Shown one piece after another: positions 33,864 to 44,561 of a stretch of DNA of 64,000 bases (position 1 is the first letter of the stretch; the number at the start of each line of letters is the position of its first letter). The notes beneath the pieces were generated by a model that made no database searches, had not been told where the DNA came from, and saw only the letters and a list, made by a program, of their open reading frames with translations. A program made the translations under genes and the position numbers. The stretch is from Orbaceae bacterium lpD04 (GTDB lineage Bacteria > Pseudomonadota > Gammaproteobacteria > Enterobacterales > Orbaceae), in NCBI GenBank assembly GCA_036251935.1, contig CP133967.1:2737488-2801487 (forward strand). Direction: 5' to 3'.

Positions 33864-34619
33864 TTATTTGATTTCTTTAGATACTGCAAGCCCAGCTGGA
33901 ACTTGAGCTACAGGCATGATTTCTAATGAATTCACATTAAAATGCGCAGGCGTATCAACTAGCCAAGAAATGGTATTAGCAATATCATTAGCAGTAATAA
34001 AATCAACATTTTGATAAACAGCATCAGCCTGATTTTTATCACCATGGAATCTAACATTAGAAAATTCCGTGCCGCCACATAAGCCAGGTTCAATATTTGT
34101 TACGCGTATTTTTTTACCAAACAAATCTGTGCGTAAATTAGCACTGAACTGTTTAACAAATGCCTTTGTTGCGCCATAAACATTCCCACCACGATAAGGA
34201 TAGTTACCCGCCGTAGAGCCTAAATTAATGATATAACCAAAATTACGTTCCACCATGCTAGGTAATATAACCCGAGTTAAATGCATTAAACCAATGATAT
34301 TGGTGTGAACCATTGTTTCCCAATCATCATAATTCGCTTCATATGCGACTTCCATTCCAAGTGCAAGCCCTGCATTATTAATTAAAATATCGATGTCTTT
34401 AAAACCTTGAGGTAAACCTAATAAAAGATTATTCACAGCATCTTTTTGTGTTACATCTAATTGTAGGGGTAAAAAATTAGTTCCAAGTTCGGCAGCTAAG
34501 GATGTGAGTTTATCTAAGCGCCTTGCGCTACCAATAACTTTATATCCATCTGCGATTAATTTACGACAAATAGCTTCACCAAATCCAGATGATGCGCCAG
34601 TGACTAAAACAACATTCAT
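33864..34619 (-). CDS. ydfG: NADP-dependent 3-hydroxy acid dehydrogenase YdfG (short-chain dehydrogenase)
   Basis: A classical short-chain dehydrogenase of 251 residues that oxidises 3-hydroxy acids such as serine, allo-threonine and 3-hydroxypropionate in the E. coli homologue. Visible motifs: cofactor TGASSGFG (about 7-14), LINNAGLALGMEV, catalytic S in NLGSTAG and the YGATKAF triad. The segment EPGLCGGTEFSNVRF closely matches YdfG. It stands alone, with 262 bp to the divergent folK. Confidence 0.93.
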   Translation of the reverse strand: MNVVLVTGASSGFGEAICRKLIADGYKVIGSARRLDKLTSLAAELGTNFLPLQLDVTQKDAVNNLLLGLPQGFKDIDILINNAGLALGMEVAYEANYDDWETMVHTNIIGLMHLTRVILPSMVERNFGYIINLGSTAGNYPYRGGNVYGATKAFVKQFSANLRTDLFGKKIRVTNIEPGLCGGTEFSNVRFHGDKNQADAVYQNVDFITANDIANTISWLVDTPAHFNVNSLEIMPVAQVPAGLAVSKEIK

Positions 34620-34881
34620 TTGTGTCTCCTAATTCGCAATTAATAGTAATATATCATTGAGTACCAATTGATTATACGAGATTGATCCTAAATTGCACGC
34701 AATTACCATAAAGGTGGCAGGAGAATGGCATTAAAAATTAAAAGTCATTATTTTTTCGTTATTATATTGTTGTAATCCCTAATTATAAAAGAAAAAAAGG
34801 GTATTATCGTGACAAATGTTTTATCTGCATAAATTTTGTTTTATGCTTGTATGCTTATTTAATTGTTAGGAATAAAATACT

Positions 34882-35364
34882 ATGTCGGTGGTGTTTATTG
34901 CATTAGGTGCAAACTTAGGTGACCCATTAAAACAAGCACAAGATGCCATTGAAGCTGTCAATCAATTGCAATTAAGCCAAGTAATTAAAACCTCACCTTT
35001 TTATCGAAGTAAACCTTTGGGACCACAAGATCAGCCTGATTATTTAAACGCTGTCATAAAAATTATGACAGAATTATCGCCAATTGAGCTACTTCATGCC
35101 CTACAAGAAATTGAGAAAAATCTTGGCCGAGTAAGAAAAGCAAATCGCTGGGGGCCAAGAACGCTCGATTTAGATATATTGCTTTATGATAATTTACAAA
35201 TGAGTAGTGAACAGTTAACTATCCCTCACTATGATATGAAAAGTCGTGAGTTTGTGTTATACCCTCTTTATGATCTTGAGCCACAATTAGTATTACCCGA
35301 TCAAAGTGTGTTATCCGATCTTATTACTCACTTACCTTTAAATAATCTGATACGCTGGTCGTAA
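34882..35364 (+). CDS. folK: 2-amino-4-hydroxy-6-hydroxymethyldihydropteridine pyrophosphokinase
   Basis: FolK transfers pyrophosphate from ATP to the pterin in folate synthesis. The 160-residue protein has the family motifs: ALGANLGDP at the N-terminus, SPFYRSKPLGPQDQPDYLNAV, RKANRWGPRTLDLDILLYD and the IPHYDMKSREFVLYPL block. Length is typical. AGGA stands 10 bases before the ATG. It is not next to pcnB as in E. coli; here it precedes dksA (E. coli has dksA-gluQ-pcnB-folK), which is a partial, reordered version of that neighbourhood. Confidence 0.97.
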   Translation: MSVVFIALGANLGDPLKQAQDAIEAVNQLQLSQVIKTSPFYRSKPLGPQDQPDYLNAVIKIMTELSPIELLHALQEIEKNLGRVRKANRWGPRTLDLDILLYDNLQMSSEQLTIPHYDMKSREFVLYPLYDLEPQLVLPDQSVLSDLITHLPLNNLIRWS

Positions 35365-35510
35365 TTCGTTATGTAACGGCAGTAATAAAGAAGACTTTTC
35401 TTAAAAAGAAAAAATATATTAACGAATATTGAATATATCTCCCCAATAAAACTGCTGTATATTTATATATATATAAATATGTAAAGTAATTACGTGTTAT
35501 TTTTTCGTAA

Positions 35511-35555
35511 AAATCGTTAAAAACGATTTGATAAAGCATAATTTATTGCTATAGT
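35511..35555 (+). promoter_or_regulatory. dksA promoter with overlapping palindrome
   Basis: TTGATA (35528-35533) and TATAGT (35550-35555) with a 16-base spacer form a good sigma-70 promoter. A perfect palindrome AAATCGTT-AAA-AACGATTT (35511-35529) overlaps the first bases of the -35 box and could be an operator. Confidence 0.5.
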
Positions 35556-35592
35556 TTAGCGCTTTAAATATTTTGTTTGAAAGGAGATTGCG

Positions 35593-36048
35593 TTGAAAAA
35601 GGAACAAAAGATAAACAGCTCTTCATTAAGCCTTCTTGCTGTAGCCGGCTTGGAACCTTATAAAGAGGAAAAGGGCGAAGAGTATATGAATCCTAAGCAA
35701 CTGCAACATTTTCGTCTTATTTTAGAAGGATGGTTAAGCCAGCTTCGTGGCGAAATGGGTAAAACAGTTAGCTATATGCAAGATGAAGCGGCTAATTTTC
35801 CGGATCCTGCTGATAGAGCAACTCAAGAAGAAGAGTTTAGCTTAGAGCTTAGAGCGCGGGATAGAGAACGTAAACTGATTAAAAAAATTGAGAAAACATT
35901 ATTAAAAATTGATAGTGGCGATTTTGGCTATTGTGACTCTTGTGGGGTCGAAATTGGTATAAAACGTTTAGAAGCAAGGCCAACAGCAGATCTTTGTATC
36001 GATTGTAAAACGCTTGCTGAGTTACGTGAAAAGCAGATGGGAATGTAA
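35593..36048 (+). CDS. dksA: RNA polymerase-binding transcription factor DksA
   Basis: DksA enters the secondary channel of RNA polymerase and with ppGpp represses rRNA and activates amino-acid promoters. The 151-residue protein has the coiled-coil tip with the [19 protein letters not shown] segment and a C-terminal zinc finger C-X2-C-X17-C-X2-C (CDSC, then CIDC). The start is a TTG at 35593 with AAGGAG 6 bases upstream, matching the family N-terminus ([23 protein letters not shown]). A non-ATG start may lower its translation rate. Confidence 0.97.
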   Translation: MKKEQKINSSSLSLLAVAGLEPYKEEKGEEYMNPKQLQHFRLILEGWLSQLRGEMGKTVSYMQDEAANFPDPADRATQEEEFSLELRARDRERKLIKKIEKTLLKIDSGDFGYCDSCGVEIGIKRLEARPTADLCIDCKTLAELREKQMGM

Positions 36049-36054
36049 TTATTA

Positions 36055-36081
36055 TACCGCCAGATACAGATTCTTGCGGTA
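36055..36081 (+). terminator. Possible dksA terminator
   Basis: TACCGC and GCGGTA can pair around a 15-base loop, followed by ATTTCTGTTT. The stem is only 6 bp so the call is weak. Confidence 0.35.
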
Positions 36082-36147
36082 ATTTCTGTTTATATAAAGC
36101 TTTTAAATAGTATAAGGCACTTTTTATCTTTGCCTTCAGGCGCAGTA

Positions 36148-37143
36148 TTAGCCGCCAATAAAAGATAAATTTTGAGTGATCCCTGCACGATGCTGATGTA
36201 GTAAATGTGTTTCAGGTTTGATTTTTAACGAGTTTAGAACGCGTTTTTGAAGCAATATTTTTTGCTCATCACTATTTAATAAATCGCGTAAATCAATTGC
36301 CGAATCACCGAATAAACAATAATGTAATTTGCCTATCGCCGAAATGCGCAAACGATTGCAGCTTTGGCAAAAGCCTTTAGAGTAAGGCATGATTAAACCA
36401 ACTCGCCCTAAGTAATCAGCATGCTGGTATACTTTTGCAGGTCCAGACAATCCATCTTTAACCATTAATTGCCAGCCTTGCTCGATGAGCTTTTGTTCTA
36501 TTTTTTCACCCGACATGTGATAACGGTTAAAATAAGATTGCCCCTCACCGGTTTCCATGAGCTCAATAAAACGTAAATCAACATTATGCTCTTTAACCCA
36601 CGGTAAACATTGACTTAAATCATCGTTGATTCCTTTCATTAATACCGTGTTAATTTTGACTTTAGTAATGCCTACTTCGAGTGCCTTATCAATTCCTTGA
36701 ATAACCTGATGAAATTTATCCTCGCCAGTAATCAGTGCAAATTGATGAGGCGAGAAACTATCAATGCTAACATTAAGTGATGTAAGTCCCGCATCTTGCC
36801 ACTTAACGATGTTTTGGTATAAACGCGAACCATTCGTTGTTAACGCGATATCTTTAATCGAGTTATACTCTGAAATCAGTGCCACGATATCAGTAAAATC
36901 ACGGCGCAAAGTTGGTTCACCCCCAGTTAAGCGGATCTTTTTTACACCAAGCTCACTAAATGCATTAATAACCTGCCTAATTTCAGATAATGTTAAAAAT
37001 TGATGAGTACGATCAGATTGATAACCATCAGGCAGGCAATACCTACAGCGAAAATTACACTGTTCGGTTAAAGATAAACGTAAATATTCAAATCGACGCT
37101 GATAATCATCAACAAGTGATGTATCAGTTAATTGCTGTTGCAT
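36148..37143 (-). CDS. moaA: GTP 3',8-cyclase MoaA (molybdenum cofactor synthesis)
   Basis: MoaA is a radical SAM enzyme that starts molybdopterin synthesis from GTP. The 331-residue protein has the N-terminal cluster CNFRCRYC (CX3CX2C), GGEPTLRRD, a second C-terminal cluster (CQSCNRLRISAIGKLHYC, C...C...C) and the conserved terminal Gly-Gly. The ATG at 37143 has AAAGGTG upstream; an in-frame GTG at 37152 overlaps that site. moaB-E are not in the window. The leader upstream looks structured (see 37144-37300). Confidence 0.96.
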   Translation of the reverse strand: MQQQLTDTSLVDDYQRRFEYLRLSLTEQCNFRCRYCLPDGYQSDRTHQFLTLSEIRQVINAFSELGVKKIRLTGGEPTLRRDFTDIVALISEYNSIKDIALTTNGSRLYQNIVKWQDAGLTSLNVSIDSFSPHQFALITGEDKFHQVIQGIDKALEVGITKVKINTVLMKGINDDLSQCLPWVKEHNVDLRFIELMETGEGQSYFNRYHMSGEKIEQKLIEQGWQLMVKDGLSGPAKVYQHADYLGRVGLIMPYSKGFCQSCNRLRISAIGKLHYCLFGDSAIDLRDLLNSDEQKILLQKRVLNSLKIKPETHLLHQHRAGITQNLSFIGG

Positions 37144-37300
37144 TAAAAACACCTTTCCAAAAAACGGGAGACATTCGCATTTCTACTTATGCCCGGCGAA
37201 CACATCGCGGCAAATCAACCTTATCACTTTGACTTAGGTTTACTTGCTTCAGAGTTTTCATTCTGCGCCATCATACCATAAGTTTTAATAACTTGCAGTT
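37144..37300 (-). promoter_or_regulatory. Structured moaA leader, candidate molybdenum-cofactor riboswitch
   Basis: Within an AT-rich gap, about 150 bases directly upstream of moaA are GC-richer and contain possible stems (AACCT/AGGTT at 37217-37240; TTCGC/GCGAA at 37174-37200) and end near the ribosome-binding site with a TCTCCCGTTTTTTGGAAAGG segment. In gammaproteobacteria the Moco riboswitch lies exactly here. I cannot match the consensus base by base, so this rests on position and structure. Confidence 0.35.
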
Positions 37301-37916
37301 ATTATCGAAATCCTTACTTAGCAAGGAATTGCCCGTACATTAATTGTTCATCAAGCATGTTAATTTAGCAAATTGGATAGATCATAAGCAGATAGTGACT
37401 AAAATTGTTTAATTTCGTGAGTAGAGAGATTATCCAATTTAATTTACTTGCTATCCTGCCATTAAATGTTAATAATATAGGGGGATTTTTTTGTTTATTG
37501 TGCGGCAATGGCATCAGACACGGTAAATGAATAATAAACAAATTTGAATGAATTTTATTAACAATGATAAGTACGTAGAATAATAAATAGAATTAAGAAA
37601 GTTATTTTAAGAATAAGTACACATTAGTTTGCAAATAATATCTTGGCAATTTTTAACAAAATAATATTTGCAATTGAACTAACAAATATATAAAAAATTT
37701 TAACTGTACTAGCTTAGGGTTCGGCAATTATACTTAGCTAGTATCGCGTTGTAATGAGCGATGTATTCACATAATATAATCAAAGTAATAATATAAATAA
37801 AATAATGAATACTCTTATAAATCTTTAATTTAAATATTTGAAAAGTACGATTAAGATAATTTCCCTTATTTCGTTTGTCAGATTCTACTGCTTTAGAATT
37901 TAAAGAGCATAGAACA
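37301..37916. other. AT-rich intergenic region containing the rne leader
   Basis: About 600 bases between the moaA leader and the rne start. It is very AT-rich; I see no open frame with a ribosome-binding site and no strong terminator or dyad. In E. coli rne has a long autoregulatory 5-prime leader, and a comparable leader probably occupies the right half here. Confidence 0.4.
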
Positions 37917-40694
37917 ATGAAAAGAATGTTAATTAATGCTACGCAACAAGAAGAGTTGCGTATTGCGCTTGTTGATGGGCAACGCTTATATGATCTCGAT
38001 ATTGAAAGCCTTGGTCATGAGCAGAAAAAAGCGAATATTTATAAAGGTACTATTACCAAAATTAATCCTAGCTTAGAAGCCGCCTTTGTTTCATACGGTG
38101 GTGAACGTGACGGATTCCTACCATTAAAAGAAATCGCCGATAGTTATTTCCCTAATGATGTTTCTGGTCGCCGTAGCATTAAAAACCTACAAGAAGGCCA
38201 AGAAGTCTTAATCCAAATTGAGAAAGAGATTCGTGGAAAAAAAGGTGCAGCGCTTACTACCTATATCAGTTTAGCTGGTAGCTATTTAGTATTAATGCCA
38301 AATGATCCTCGAGCTGGCGGTGTATCAAGACGCATTGAAGGCGAAGAACGTGCTGACTTAAAACGAAATATCGATGCATTAGAAAAACCTAAAGGAATGG
38401 GCGTTATTGCTCGAACAGCTGGTGTCGGTAAAAATCAAGAAGAGTTACAGCAAGATCTTGATGCGCTTGTTACCTATTGGAAGGCAATTCAAATTGAAGC
38501 TAAGAATCATCCAGCACCAAGCTTAATCCATAAAGAAAGCGATGTAATTACCCGTGCTTTTCGTGATTACCTGCGCGAAGATGTAGGTGAAATTTGGATT
38601 GATAATCGAAAAATATTAGAGATTGCTAAAAAACGGTTAGAAGATCTTGGCCGCGTTGAATATCAAGATCGATTAAAACCTTACGATGGTGAAATTTCGC
38701 TATTTAGTCATTATCAAATTGAAGGGCAAATCGAATCAGCGTTTCAACGAGAAGTGAGATTACCATCTGGTGGCTCAATTGTCATTGATGCGACTGAAGC
38801 ACTTACTGCTATTGATATTAACTCCGCCAAATCGATTAAAGGAAGTGACATTGAAGAGACGGCATTTAATACCAATCTTGAAGCTGCAGAAGAAATAGCA
38901 AGACAACTTCGTTTACGCGATCTTGGTGGTTTAATTGTTATCGATTTTATTGATATGACGCCAATTCGTAATCAGCGTGAAGTTGAAAACCGCCTAAAAG
39001 AAGCAATGAAAAGTGATCGCGCTAGGATCCAAACCGCAAGGATATCGCGTTTTGGTTTATTAGAAATGTCGCGTCAAAGATTAAGTTCATCGCTACGCGA
39101 GGCAACACATCATATTTGCCCTCGCTGTCAAGGAACAGGAACTGTTCGTGATAATAACTCGTTATCATTGTCAATTTTACGATTGATTCAAGAAGAGGCA
39201 ATGAAGGATAATACAGCGCAAATTGATGTAATTGTCCCGGTTCCAATTGCGAGCTATTTACTCAATGAAAAACGTCGAGCAATTACTAACATTGAAAGTA
39301 GCTATCCTGATATTAAAATCGTCATTGCAGCTGATAGTGAAATGGAAACGCCTCTTTATAAAGTTATCCGTAAACGCAATGGTGAGGAAACTGATGTACT
39401 AAGTTATAATTTGCCTAAGCTAATTCGAGAATTAGAAGAAGAGGAAGAAGGCCAAATTACTGAATACGCGGCAGAAGAAGCAATTTTATCCGGCGTTAAA
39501 GTTGAGCTAAATACTTCACAAGTTAAAACTAAAACAGTCGAACAAGCGCAACCAACTGTAGGTATTTTTAGTGCATTTGCGAAAAAACTACGCGGATTCT
39601 TTGCTCCTTCAGAAAAAGCAATTCCGGCTATTGATGAAAAAAATCAGGTTAAGCCGGTAGAAAATAGTAATAAAGATGTAAGAGAAAAGAGTAATAGACG
39701 CCCTGGAACTAATCGTCGCGATAAATTTACAAATCGTAATCAACAAGTAGCGAATAATGAAGTAAAAGAGAAAGAGCTAACAAATAAAAATAGTCGTCGA
39801 AATAATAGACCAAATAAAAGTGAAGAGGCAATTGTTCCAGTTGTTAGTGAAACCATTGAATCATCGCCACAACAGACTAAAGCGCCAGTAAAACCAAGAC
39901 GAGCTCAACGAAATTTAGATAAGAAAGTTAGAGTAGCAAATGGTAACGCTGCTCAGCAAGTACCTTCAACGACCGCGACTGTCGCTAAACCAATTGCGAA
40001 AGAAGCTAAGAACGACGTTAAAAGTATCATTATTCCATCTGTTTTATCTGCCGTAGTATTAAAAAATGAGCATGATACCGCAGGTAATGATAATCAATCT
40101 AATCGTAGGCCAAGAAGAACGTCTCGCCATTTACGTTTAAATAACCAACGTAGAAAAAAAGCAAAAAATGTCGCGCAAAGTGTATCACCAGTGCCATTAA
40201 CGCTAGCCGTTTATTCTACGGAACTGGCTTTAGGTAGAGTTTCGATCGATTATAATCTAGTGAACGAAGCACTAGTTACAAAAACTGAGCAGCGTAATTA
40301 TACGCAGCAAGTAACAGAAAATAAGGTTGATGTAGTAAAATTTACTACTATTCCGTCATTACTTTCGCCAGTTATTATTGTTACAACGACAAAAGTAGAG
40401 ACAAAAGCTGAGCCAGTTAAGCCACATAAAGCGAAAACTAAGCCTGTGGTGCAAGATATCGCTAATGATAAAGTTGTCGCGGTATCTAATTTTACAGGTT
40501 CTTCATCATCAACAATGATGAAAGCACCTGCACCAAATTCAGATTCTAACGTTTCAACTACGATTGTTTCTCGTGATGAATCAACTTATCAGTACGCAGG
40601 TAAAGGTAATGCTGGTGCACTAAGTGCAGATAACCATGCTTATTCTGGTGCAAGTAAACCAGTTTTATCAGGTACTGACTCATCAGATAATTGA
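37917..40694 (+). CDS. rne: Ribonuclease E
   Basis: RNase E is the main mRNA-degrading endonuclease and the scaffold of the degradosome. The 925-residue protein begins [22 protein letters not shown] like its homologues (start at 37917; an in-frame TTG at 37875 is a poor start). Visible: S1 domain (residues 35-120), catalytic region with Asp near 300 (TAIDINSAK) and 343 (VIDFIDM), and the zinc link CPRCQGTGT (about 402-410). The C-terminal half (from about 530) is low-complexity and disordered, with Arg-rich segments ([33 protein letters not shown]) suited to RNA binding. Its sequence has diverged so far from enterobacterial RNase E that helicase, enolase and PNPase sites cannot be recognised by eye. 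Confidence 0.97.
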   Translation: MKRMLINATQQEELRIALVDGQRLYDLDIESLGHEQKKANIYKGTITKINPSLEAAFVSYGGERDGFLPLKEIADSYFPNDVSGRRSIKNLQEGQEVLIQIEKEIRGKKGAALTTYISLAGSYLVLMPNDPRAGGVSRRIEGEERADLKRNIDALEKPKGMGVIARTAGVGKNQEELQQDLDALVTYWKAIQIEAKNHPAPSLIHKESDVITRAFRDYLREDVGEIWIDNRKILEIAKKRLEDLGRVEYQDRLKPYDGEISLFSHYQIEGQIESAFQREVRLPSGGSIVIDATEALTAIDINSAKSIKGSDIEETAFNTNLEAAEEIARQLRLRDLGGLIVIDFIDMTPIRNQREVENRLKEAMKSDRARIQTARISRFGLLEMSRQRLSSSLREATHHICPRCQGTGTVRDNNSLSLSILRLIQEEAMKDNTAQIDVIVPVPIASYLLNEKRRAITNIESSYPDIKIVIAADSEMETPLYKVIRKRNGEETDVLSYNLPKLIRELEEEEEGQITEYAAEEAILSGVKVELNTSQVKTKTVEQAQPTVGIFSAFAKKLRGFFAPSEKAIPAIDEKNQVKPVENSNKDVREKSNRRPGTNRRDKFTNRNQQVANNEVKEKELTNKNSRRNNRPNKSEEAIVPVVSETIESSPQQTKAPVKPRRAQRNLDKKVRVANGNAAQQVPSTTATVAKPIAKEAKNDVKSIIIPSVLSAVVLKNEHDTAGNDNQSNRRPRRTSRHLRLNNQRRKKAKNVAQSVSPVPLTLAVYSTELALGRVSIDYNLVNEALVTKTEQRNYTQQVTENKVDVVKFTTIPSLLSPVIIVTTTKVETKAEPVKPHKAKTKPVVQDIANDKVVAVSNFTGSSSSTMMKAPAPNSDSNVSTTIVSRDESTYQYAGKGNAGALSADNHAYSGASKPVLSGTDSSDN

Positions 40695-40717
40695 TAACTG
40701 TAATATTTGATATTTTT

Positions 40718-40750
40718 AAGCCTATATTTATATAATATGAATATAGGCTT
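40718..40750 (+). terminator. rne terminator
   Basis: An 11-bp perfect stem (AAGCCTATATT with its complement), 11-base loop and T-rich tail, starting about 24 bases after the rne stop. Confidence 0.75.
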
Positions 40751-40835
40751 TTATATGTTAGATGAGTTACAGTTGACATACCGCTAAATTGTCGCAAAAT
40801 ACAGACTGAATTTGATATCAATATTGATGGGATGA

Positions 40836-41774
40836 ATGATGCTTATTTACCTAATAAAAAAGATATGCTCTTTTTTGCTGATCTTGATGCTATTATCCCT
40901 CATTGCTGTAGCAGTTATCTATAATTCGCCTAATTCTATTTTTGAAAATATATCTTTTGGGCAAGCTTATTGTATTTTTTATCAACAATTGCTGAGCAAC
41001 CAATTTATTTGGTTAGACTATTCATTATGGGATATCCTAGCTCAAATTCTATTCCCGACCTTTGAATTGGCTATTTTAGCTATTTTTTGTGCACTTATTA
41101 TTGGATTTCCTCTTGGGATCATAGTTGGATTAGGAAAAAATGATTCTAAGCGCAACTATTTTATTAAACTTATTTGTCTTATTTTCTATGCAAGCCCAAT
41201 TATCTGGATTGCAATTTTAGTAATGTCGTCTCTCTCTAATGATTGGACATTTTCAAAAGTAAGTAATTACCAACCAATGATAAAAAGTCTATCAATACTC
41301 GATGTGCTAATTACTCATAATGTCGATAAGTTAAGTACTTTATATGCAGAAATAAAGCACTTACTAATACCGACTATGATCTTAACTATTCAGCCCTGCA
41401 TTATTACAATACAGCTCATTAGTCAGAGAGTTAGCATTACTAATCGCCAAAATTATATAAAAGTAGCTCGTATTAGGGAAAACTCATCATTAAAAGTATT
41501 GTTCCGTCATTTATTACCAAATGCTATCCCAAAAACAATCCCTCAACTTACTTATAATATTACGACACTACTTTTTTCAACCATGGCAATCGAAATCTTA
41601 TTTAATCGCTCTGGTCTTGGTACTTGGGTTTTTTCAGCTTACCATCAACATGATTACATGATCATCGCATTATCTATTTTTAGCTGTGGGGCATTAATCA
41701 GTTTATTAACGTTATTAAGTGAGATTGTCGCATTCTTGATTTACCCATTACAATCAAGGGCATTATATGAATAA
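40836..41774 (+). CDS. sapB: ABC transporter permease SapB
   Basis: An inner-membrane permease of 312 residues with about six hydrophobic segments, of the dipeptide/antimicrobial-peptide (Sap/Dpp) family. The typical EAA-like loop reads RENSSLKVLFRHLLPNAIPKTIPQLTYN. In E. coli the homologues are linked to peptide uptake or putrescine export and Trk function. It starts the sapBCDF operon; its end overlaps sapC by 8 bases. No sapA (substrate-binding protein) precedes it here, unlike in Haemophilus or E. coli. Confidence 0.9.
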   Translation: MMLIYLIKKICSFLLILMLLSLIAVAVIYNSPNSIFENISFGQAYCIFYQQLLSNQFIWLDYSLWDILAQILFPTFELAILAIFCALIIGFPLGIIVGLGKNDSKRNYFIKLICLIFYASPIIWIAILVMSSLSNDWTFSKVSNYQPMIKSLSILDVLITHNVDKLSTLYAEIKHLLIPTMILTIQPCIITIQLISQRVSITNRQNYIKVARIRENSSLKVLFRHLLPNAIPKTIPQLTYNITTLLFSTMAIEILFNRSGLGTWVFSAYHQHDYMIIALSIFSCGALISLLTLLSEIVAFLIYPLQSRALYE

Positions 41775-42639
41775 TAAGATACGGGCTATTAGTAAATATT
41801 TACTTAATATAAAAAACATTATCAATAGTAATATTTATATGATTATTGGCTGTTATGGCATACTCGCGATTATTGTGCTTTGCCTTGCTATCAAATGGGT
41901 ACTACATATTGAATTAGATCCCATTTTTACGCCTGGGCTGCCGCCCGCGTGGCAAAATAATGGCGATATTAACCATATTTTGGGTACTGATAGTTTAGGG
42001 CATGATATCTTTAATTACTTACTTATTAGTTATAAGACAACATTAGTATTAACAGTGCGAGCAACGTTTTATGTAGTTACAATTGGCGCAATAGTTAATT
42101 ATCTACTTTTTTTAATGCCACTTTTAAGAGTGTTTGTAGTAATTGTTTTTAGGTTAATTATTGCTATTCCTCCGTTATTAAGCACAATTGTAGTTGCTAT
42201 AGTTTGGAGTAATAGTATTCATTCCATTTTGATTACTATTGGTATTTGCTATCTTCCTCGATTTGTCCACAACGTGCATAATCAAATCATGCAAGAGTGG
42301 CAAAAGACGTATATCATAGCCCATAGGCTAGATGGTTTATCGACACAGAAAATTTTAATTTTTTATATTTTACCTAATATATTTCCCGCTTATTTGACTG
42401 AACTTGTAGGCCTGTTTAGTAACATCATCTTGGCTTTAACCATTTTAACATTTTTAGGTTTTGGTAATAATTTAGTAACACCAGACATCGGTATGAGAAT
42501 GTACCAAACATTTAGTCTGATAAAAATTAATTATTGGCCATTTCTATCATCTGGTTTAGTCATTATACTTAGTATATTTTTCATTCATATGCTCAACTTT
42601 GGTGTTCATATGATATTAACAAAACAAGTCGAGAATTAA
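41767..42639 (+). CDS. sapC: ABC transporter permease SapC
   Basis: The second permease, 290 residues, with about six membrane segments, the [15 protein letters not shown] segment common to DppC/OppC/SapC proteins and an EAA-like loop ([24 protein letters not shown]). It overlaps the end of sapB and ends 2 bases before sapD. Together with SapB it forms the channel. Confidence 0.9.
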   Translation: MNNKIRAISKYLLNIKNIINSNIYMIIGCYGILAIIVLCLAIKWVLHIELDPIFTPGLPPAWQNNGDINHILGTDSLGHDIFNYLLISYKTTLVLTVRATFYVVTIGAIVNYLLFLMPLLRVFVVIVFRLIIAIPPLLSTIVVAIVWSNSIHSILITIGICYLPRFVHNVHNQIMQEWQKTYIIAHRLDGLSTQKILIFYILPNIFPAYLTELVGLFSNIILALTILTFLGFGNNLVTPDIGMRMYQTFSLIKINYWPFLSSGLVIILSIFFIHMLNFGVHMILTKQVEN

Positions 42640-42641
42640 TT

Positions 42642-43646
42642 ATGGCTCTGCTTGATATTCGAAATCTTACGGTAGAATTTATCACCCCACAAGGCTTATT
42701 ACGCGCTGTTGATCGTGTAAATTTAAGGTTGAATGAAGGTGAAATTCGAGGACTCGTTGGTGAATCAGGTTCGGGGAAAAGCTTGATCGCAAAAGCAATA
42801 CTTGGTGCTACCAACAATAACTGGAAAGTAAGTGCCGATCGATTTTACTTTGATGGCATTGATTTACTCAAATTGACACCAAGACAGCGGCGAAAAGTTA
42901 TTAGTGCCAATATCTCAATGATCTTTCAAGAACCACAGTCTTGCCTCGATCCAACCATGAAAATTGGCCACTTATTGATTCAATCTATCCCCTCATCAAC
43001 ATTTAAAGGTAAATGGTGGCAAAGGTTATTTTGGCGGAAAAATAGAGCAATTGAATTGCTTCATCGAGTTGGAATAAAAGAGCATAAAGAGATTATTAAT
43101 GCTTACCCAAATGAATTAACCGAAGGTGAATGCCAAAAAGTCATGATTGCAATAGCATTAGCCAATCAGCCTAAATTATTAATTGCAGATGAACCGACTA
43201 ATGCGATGGAATCGACAACAGAAGCACAAATATTTAGGTTGTTAGCGAGTTCAAATCAAAATTCTGGCACGACAATTTTACTAATTAGTCATGATTTACA
43301 AATGGTTACAAGATGGACCGATCGGATTAACGTGCTTTATTGTGGGCAAACTGTTGAAATAGCTGATAGTGAAGAGATAATAAAAAAACCGTATCATCCT
43401 TATACCCAAGCACTCATATTTGCTATTCCTGATTTTGGTAAAGCATTACCACATAAAAGTCCGCTTAGTTCTCTACCTGGTTTTATCCCACCGTTAGAAC
43501 ATTTACCTATTGGTTGTCGATTAGGCCCGCGTTGCCCTTATGCGCAGCGTAAATGCATTGAAGCACCCAAATTAATTGCAATTAAAGATCACGCAATTGC
43601 TTGTCATTTTCCACTTAATACTGAATTAGCGGATAATAAATCATGA
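42642..43646 (+). CDS. sapD: ABC transporter ATP-binding protein SapD
   Basis: A 334-residue ATPase of the oligopeptide ABC family: Walker A GESGSGKS (residues about 40-47), a degenerate ABC signature LTEGECQK in place of LSGGQ, Walker [13 protein letters not shown], and an Opp-type C-terminal domain with [14 protein letters not shown]. SapD is reported to influence K+ uptake through Trk in E. coli. It overlaps sapF by 4 bases. Confidence 0.93.
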   Translation: MALLDIRNLTVEFITPQGLLRAVDRVNLRLNEGEIRGLVGESGSGKSLIAKAILGATNNNWKVSADRFYFDGIDLLKLTPRQRRKVISANISMIFQEPQSCLDPTMKIGHLLIQSIPSSTFKGKWWQRLFWRKNRAIELLHRVGIKEHKEIINAYPNELTEGECQKVMIAIALANQPKLLIADEPTNAMESTTEAQIFRLLASSNQNSGTTILLISHDLQMVTRWTDRINVLYCGQTVEIADSEEIIKKPYHPYTQALIFAIPDFGKALPHKSPLSSLPGFIPPLEHLPIGCRLGPRCPYAQRKCIEAPKLIAIKDHAIACHFPLNTELADNKS

Positions 43647-44455
43647 GTCAGGTATTAAAAGTTCGTAATTTATCAAAGCGCTTTAGTATCCCTAAAGGAT
43701 TATTTGGTCATCTTTATATTGATGCAGTAAAACCGCTATCATTTACGCTAAATGAAGGTAAAACACTTGCCATTATCGGGCAAAATGGCTCAGGGAAATC
43801 TACTTTGGCTAAAATGTTAGTTGGAATGATTAGTCCTGATGATGGTGATATTTGGATCGAGGATCAAAAACTTGAATATGGCGACTACCATACTCGCTGT
43901 AAGTTAATTCGAATGATTTTTCAAAATGCTGATAGTTCTTTTGATCCTAGATTAAAAATTGGCAAAATACTTGAGATCCCCTTAAAACAAAATACAACAT
44001 TAACTGCCGTTGAAAGAGAGCAATTAATCTATTGTGTATTAAAACAAGTTGGATTATCTGCTGAACATGCAAATTATTATCCTTCAGTTATGGCCGCGGG
44101 GCAAAAACAGCGAGTCGCACTTGCCCGAGCATTAATTTTAAAGCCGAAAGTTATTATTTTTGATGAAGCATTAACCGCTTTAGATATCTCAATGCGTTCA
44201 CAAATAATTAATTTAATGCTTGCGCTACAAGAAGAACAAAATCTATCTTATATCTATGTCACACAAGATATTGGTATGATGAAACATATTAGTGACCAGA
44301 TTTTAGTCATGCATAATGGTGAACTCGTTGAAAGTGGTAATACAGCAGAAGTACTTGCCTCACCTTTAAGTGATATAACCCAGCGACTAGTTCAAAGTTA
44401 TTTCGGTGAAGCACTGACTGCTGATACTTGGCGAACCGATACCCGCGCATTTTAG
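43643..44455 (+). CDS. sapF: ABC transporter ATP-binding protein SapF
   Basis: A 270-residue ATPase with Walker A GQNGSGKS, a non-consensus signature [16 protein letters not shown] and Walker [13 protein letters not shown]. It pairs with SapD. The poor LSGGQ match in both SapD and SapF is a feature of the Sap family. The operon ends here; a hairpin follows in the gap before the convergent ppnP. Confidence 0.93.
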   Translation: MSQVLKVRNLSKRFSIPKGLFGHLYIDAVKPLSFTLNEGKTLAIIGQNGSGKSTLAKMLVGMISPDDGDIWIEDQKLEYGDYHTRCKLIRMIFQNADSSFDPRLKIGKILEIPLKQNTTLTAVEREQLIYCVLKQVGLSAEHANYYPSVMAAGQKQRVALARALILKPKVIIFDEALTALDISMRSQIINLMLALQEEQNLSYIYVTQDIGMMKHISDQILVMHNGELVESGNTAEVLASPLSDITQRLVQSYFGEALTADTWRTDTRAF

Positions 44456-44477
44456 CCGCTATTTTTTCAATTATAAA

Positions 44478-44508
44478 AATGGCATATTTTTTACTTTAAT
44501 ATGCCATT
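44478..44508. terminator. Terminator between sapF and ppnP
   Basis: An 11-bp perfect stem (AATGGCATATT with its complement) and 9-base loop. On the minus strand it is followed by TTTATAA, so it suits ppnP; it may serve the sap operon too. Confidence 0.7.
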
Positions 44509-44561
44509 CTCTATTCATTATTTTAAGACAATACAAACGAAAGCAATCTAACCTTATTCAA

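Noticed and set aside
35456..35481. AT palindrome downstream of folK
   Set aside because: It is a run of alternating A and T of low complexity; chance pairing is likely, with no T-tail.
36990..37232. Open frame on the plus strand across the moaA start and leader
   Set aside because: Overlaps the conserved moaA coding sequence, has no ribosome-binding site and no recognisable product.
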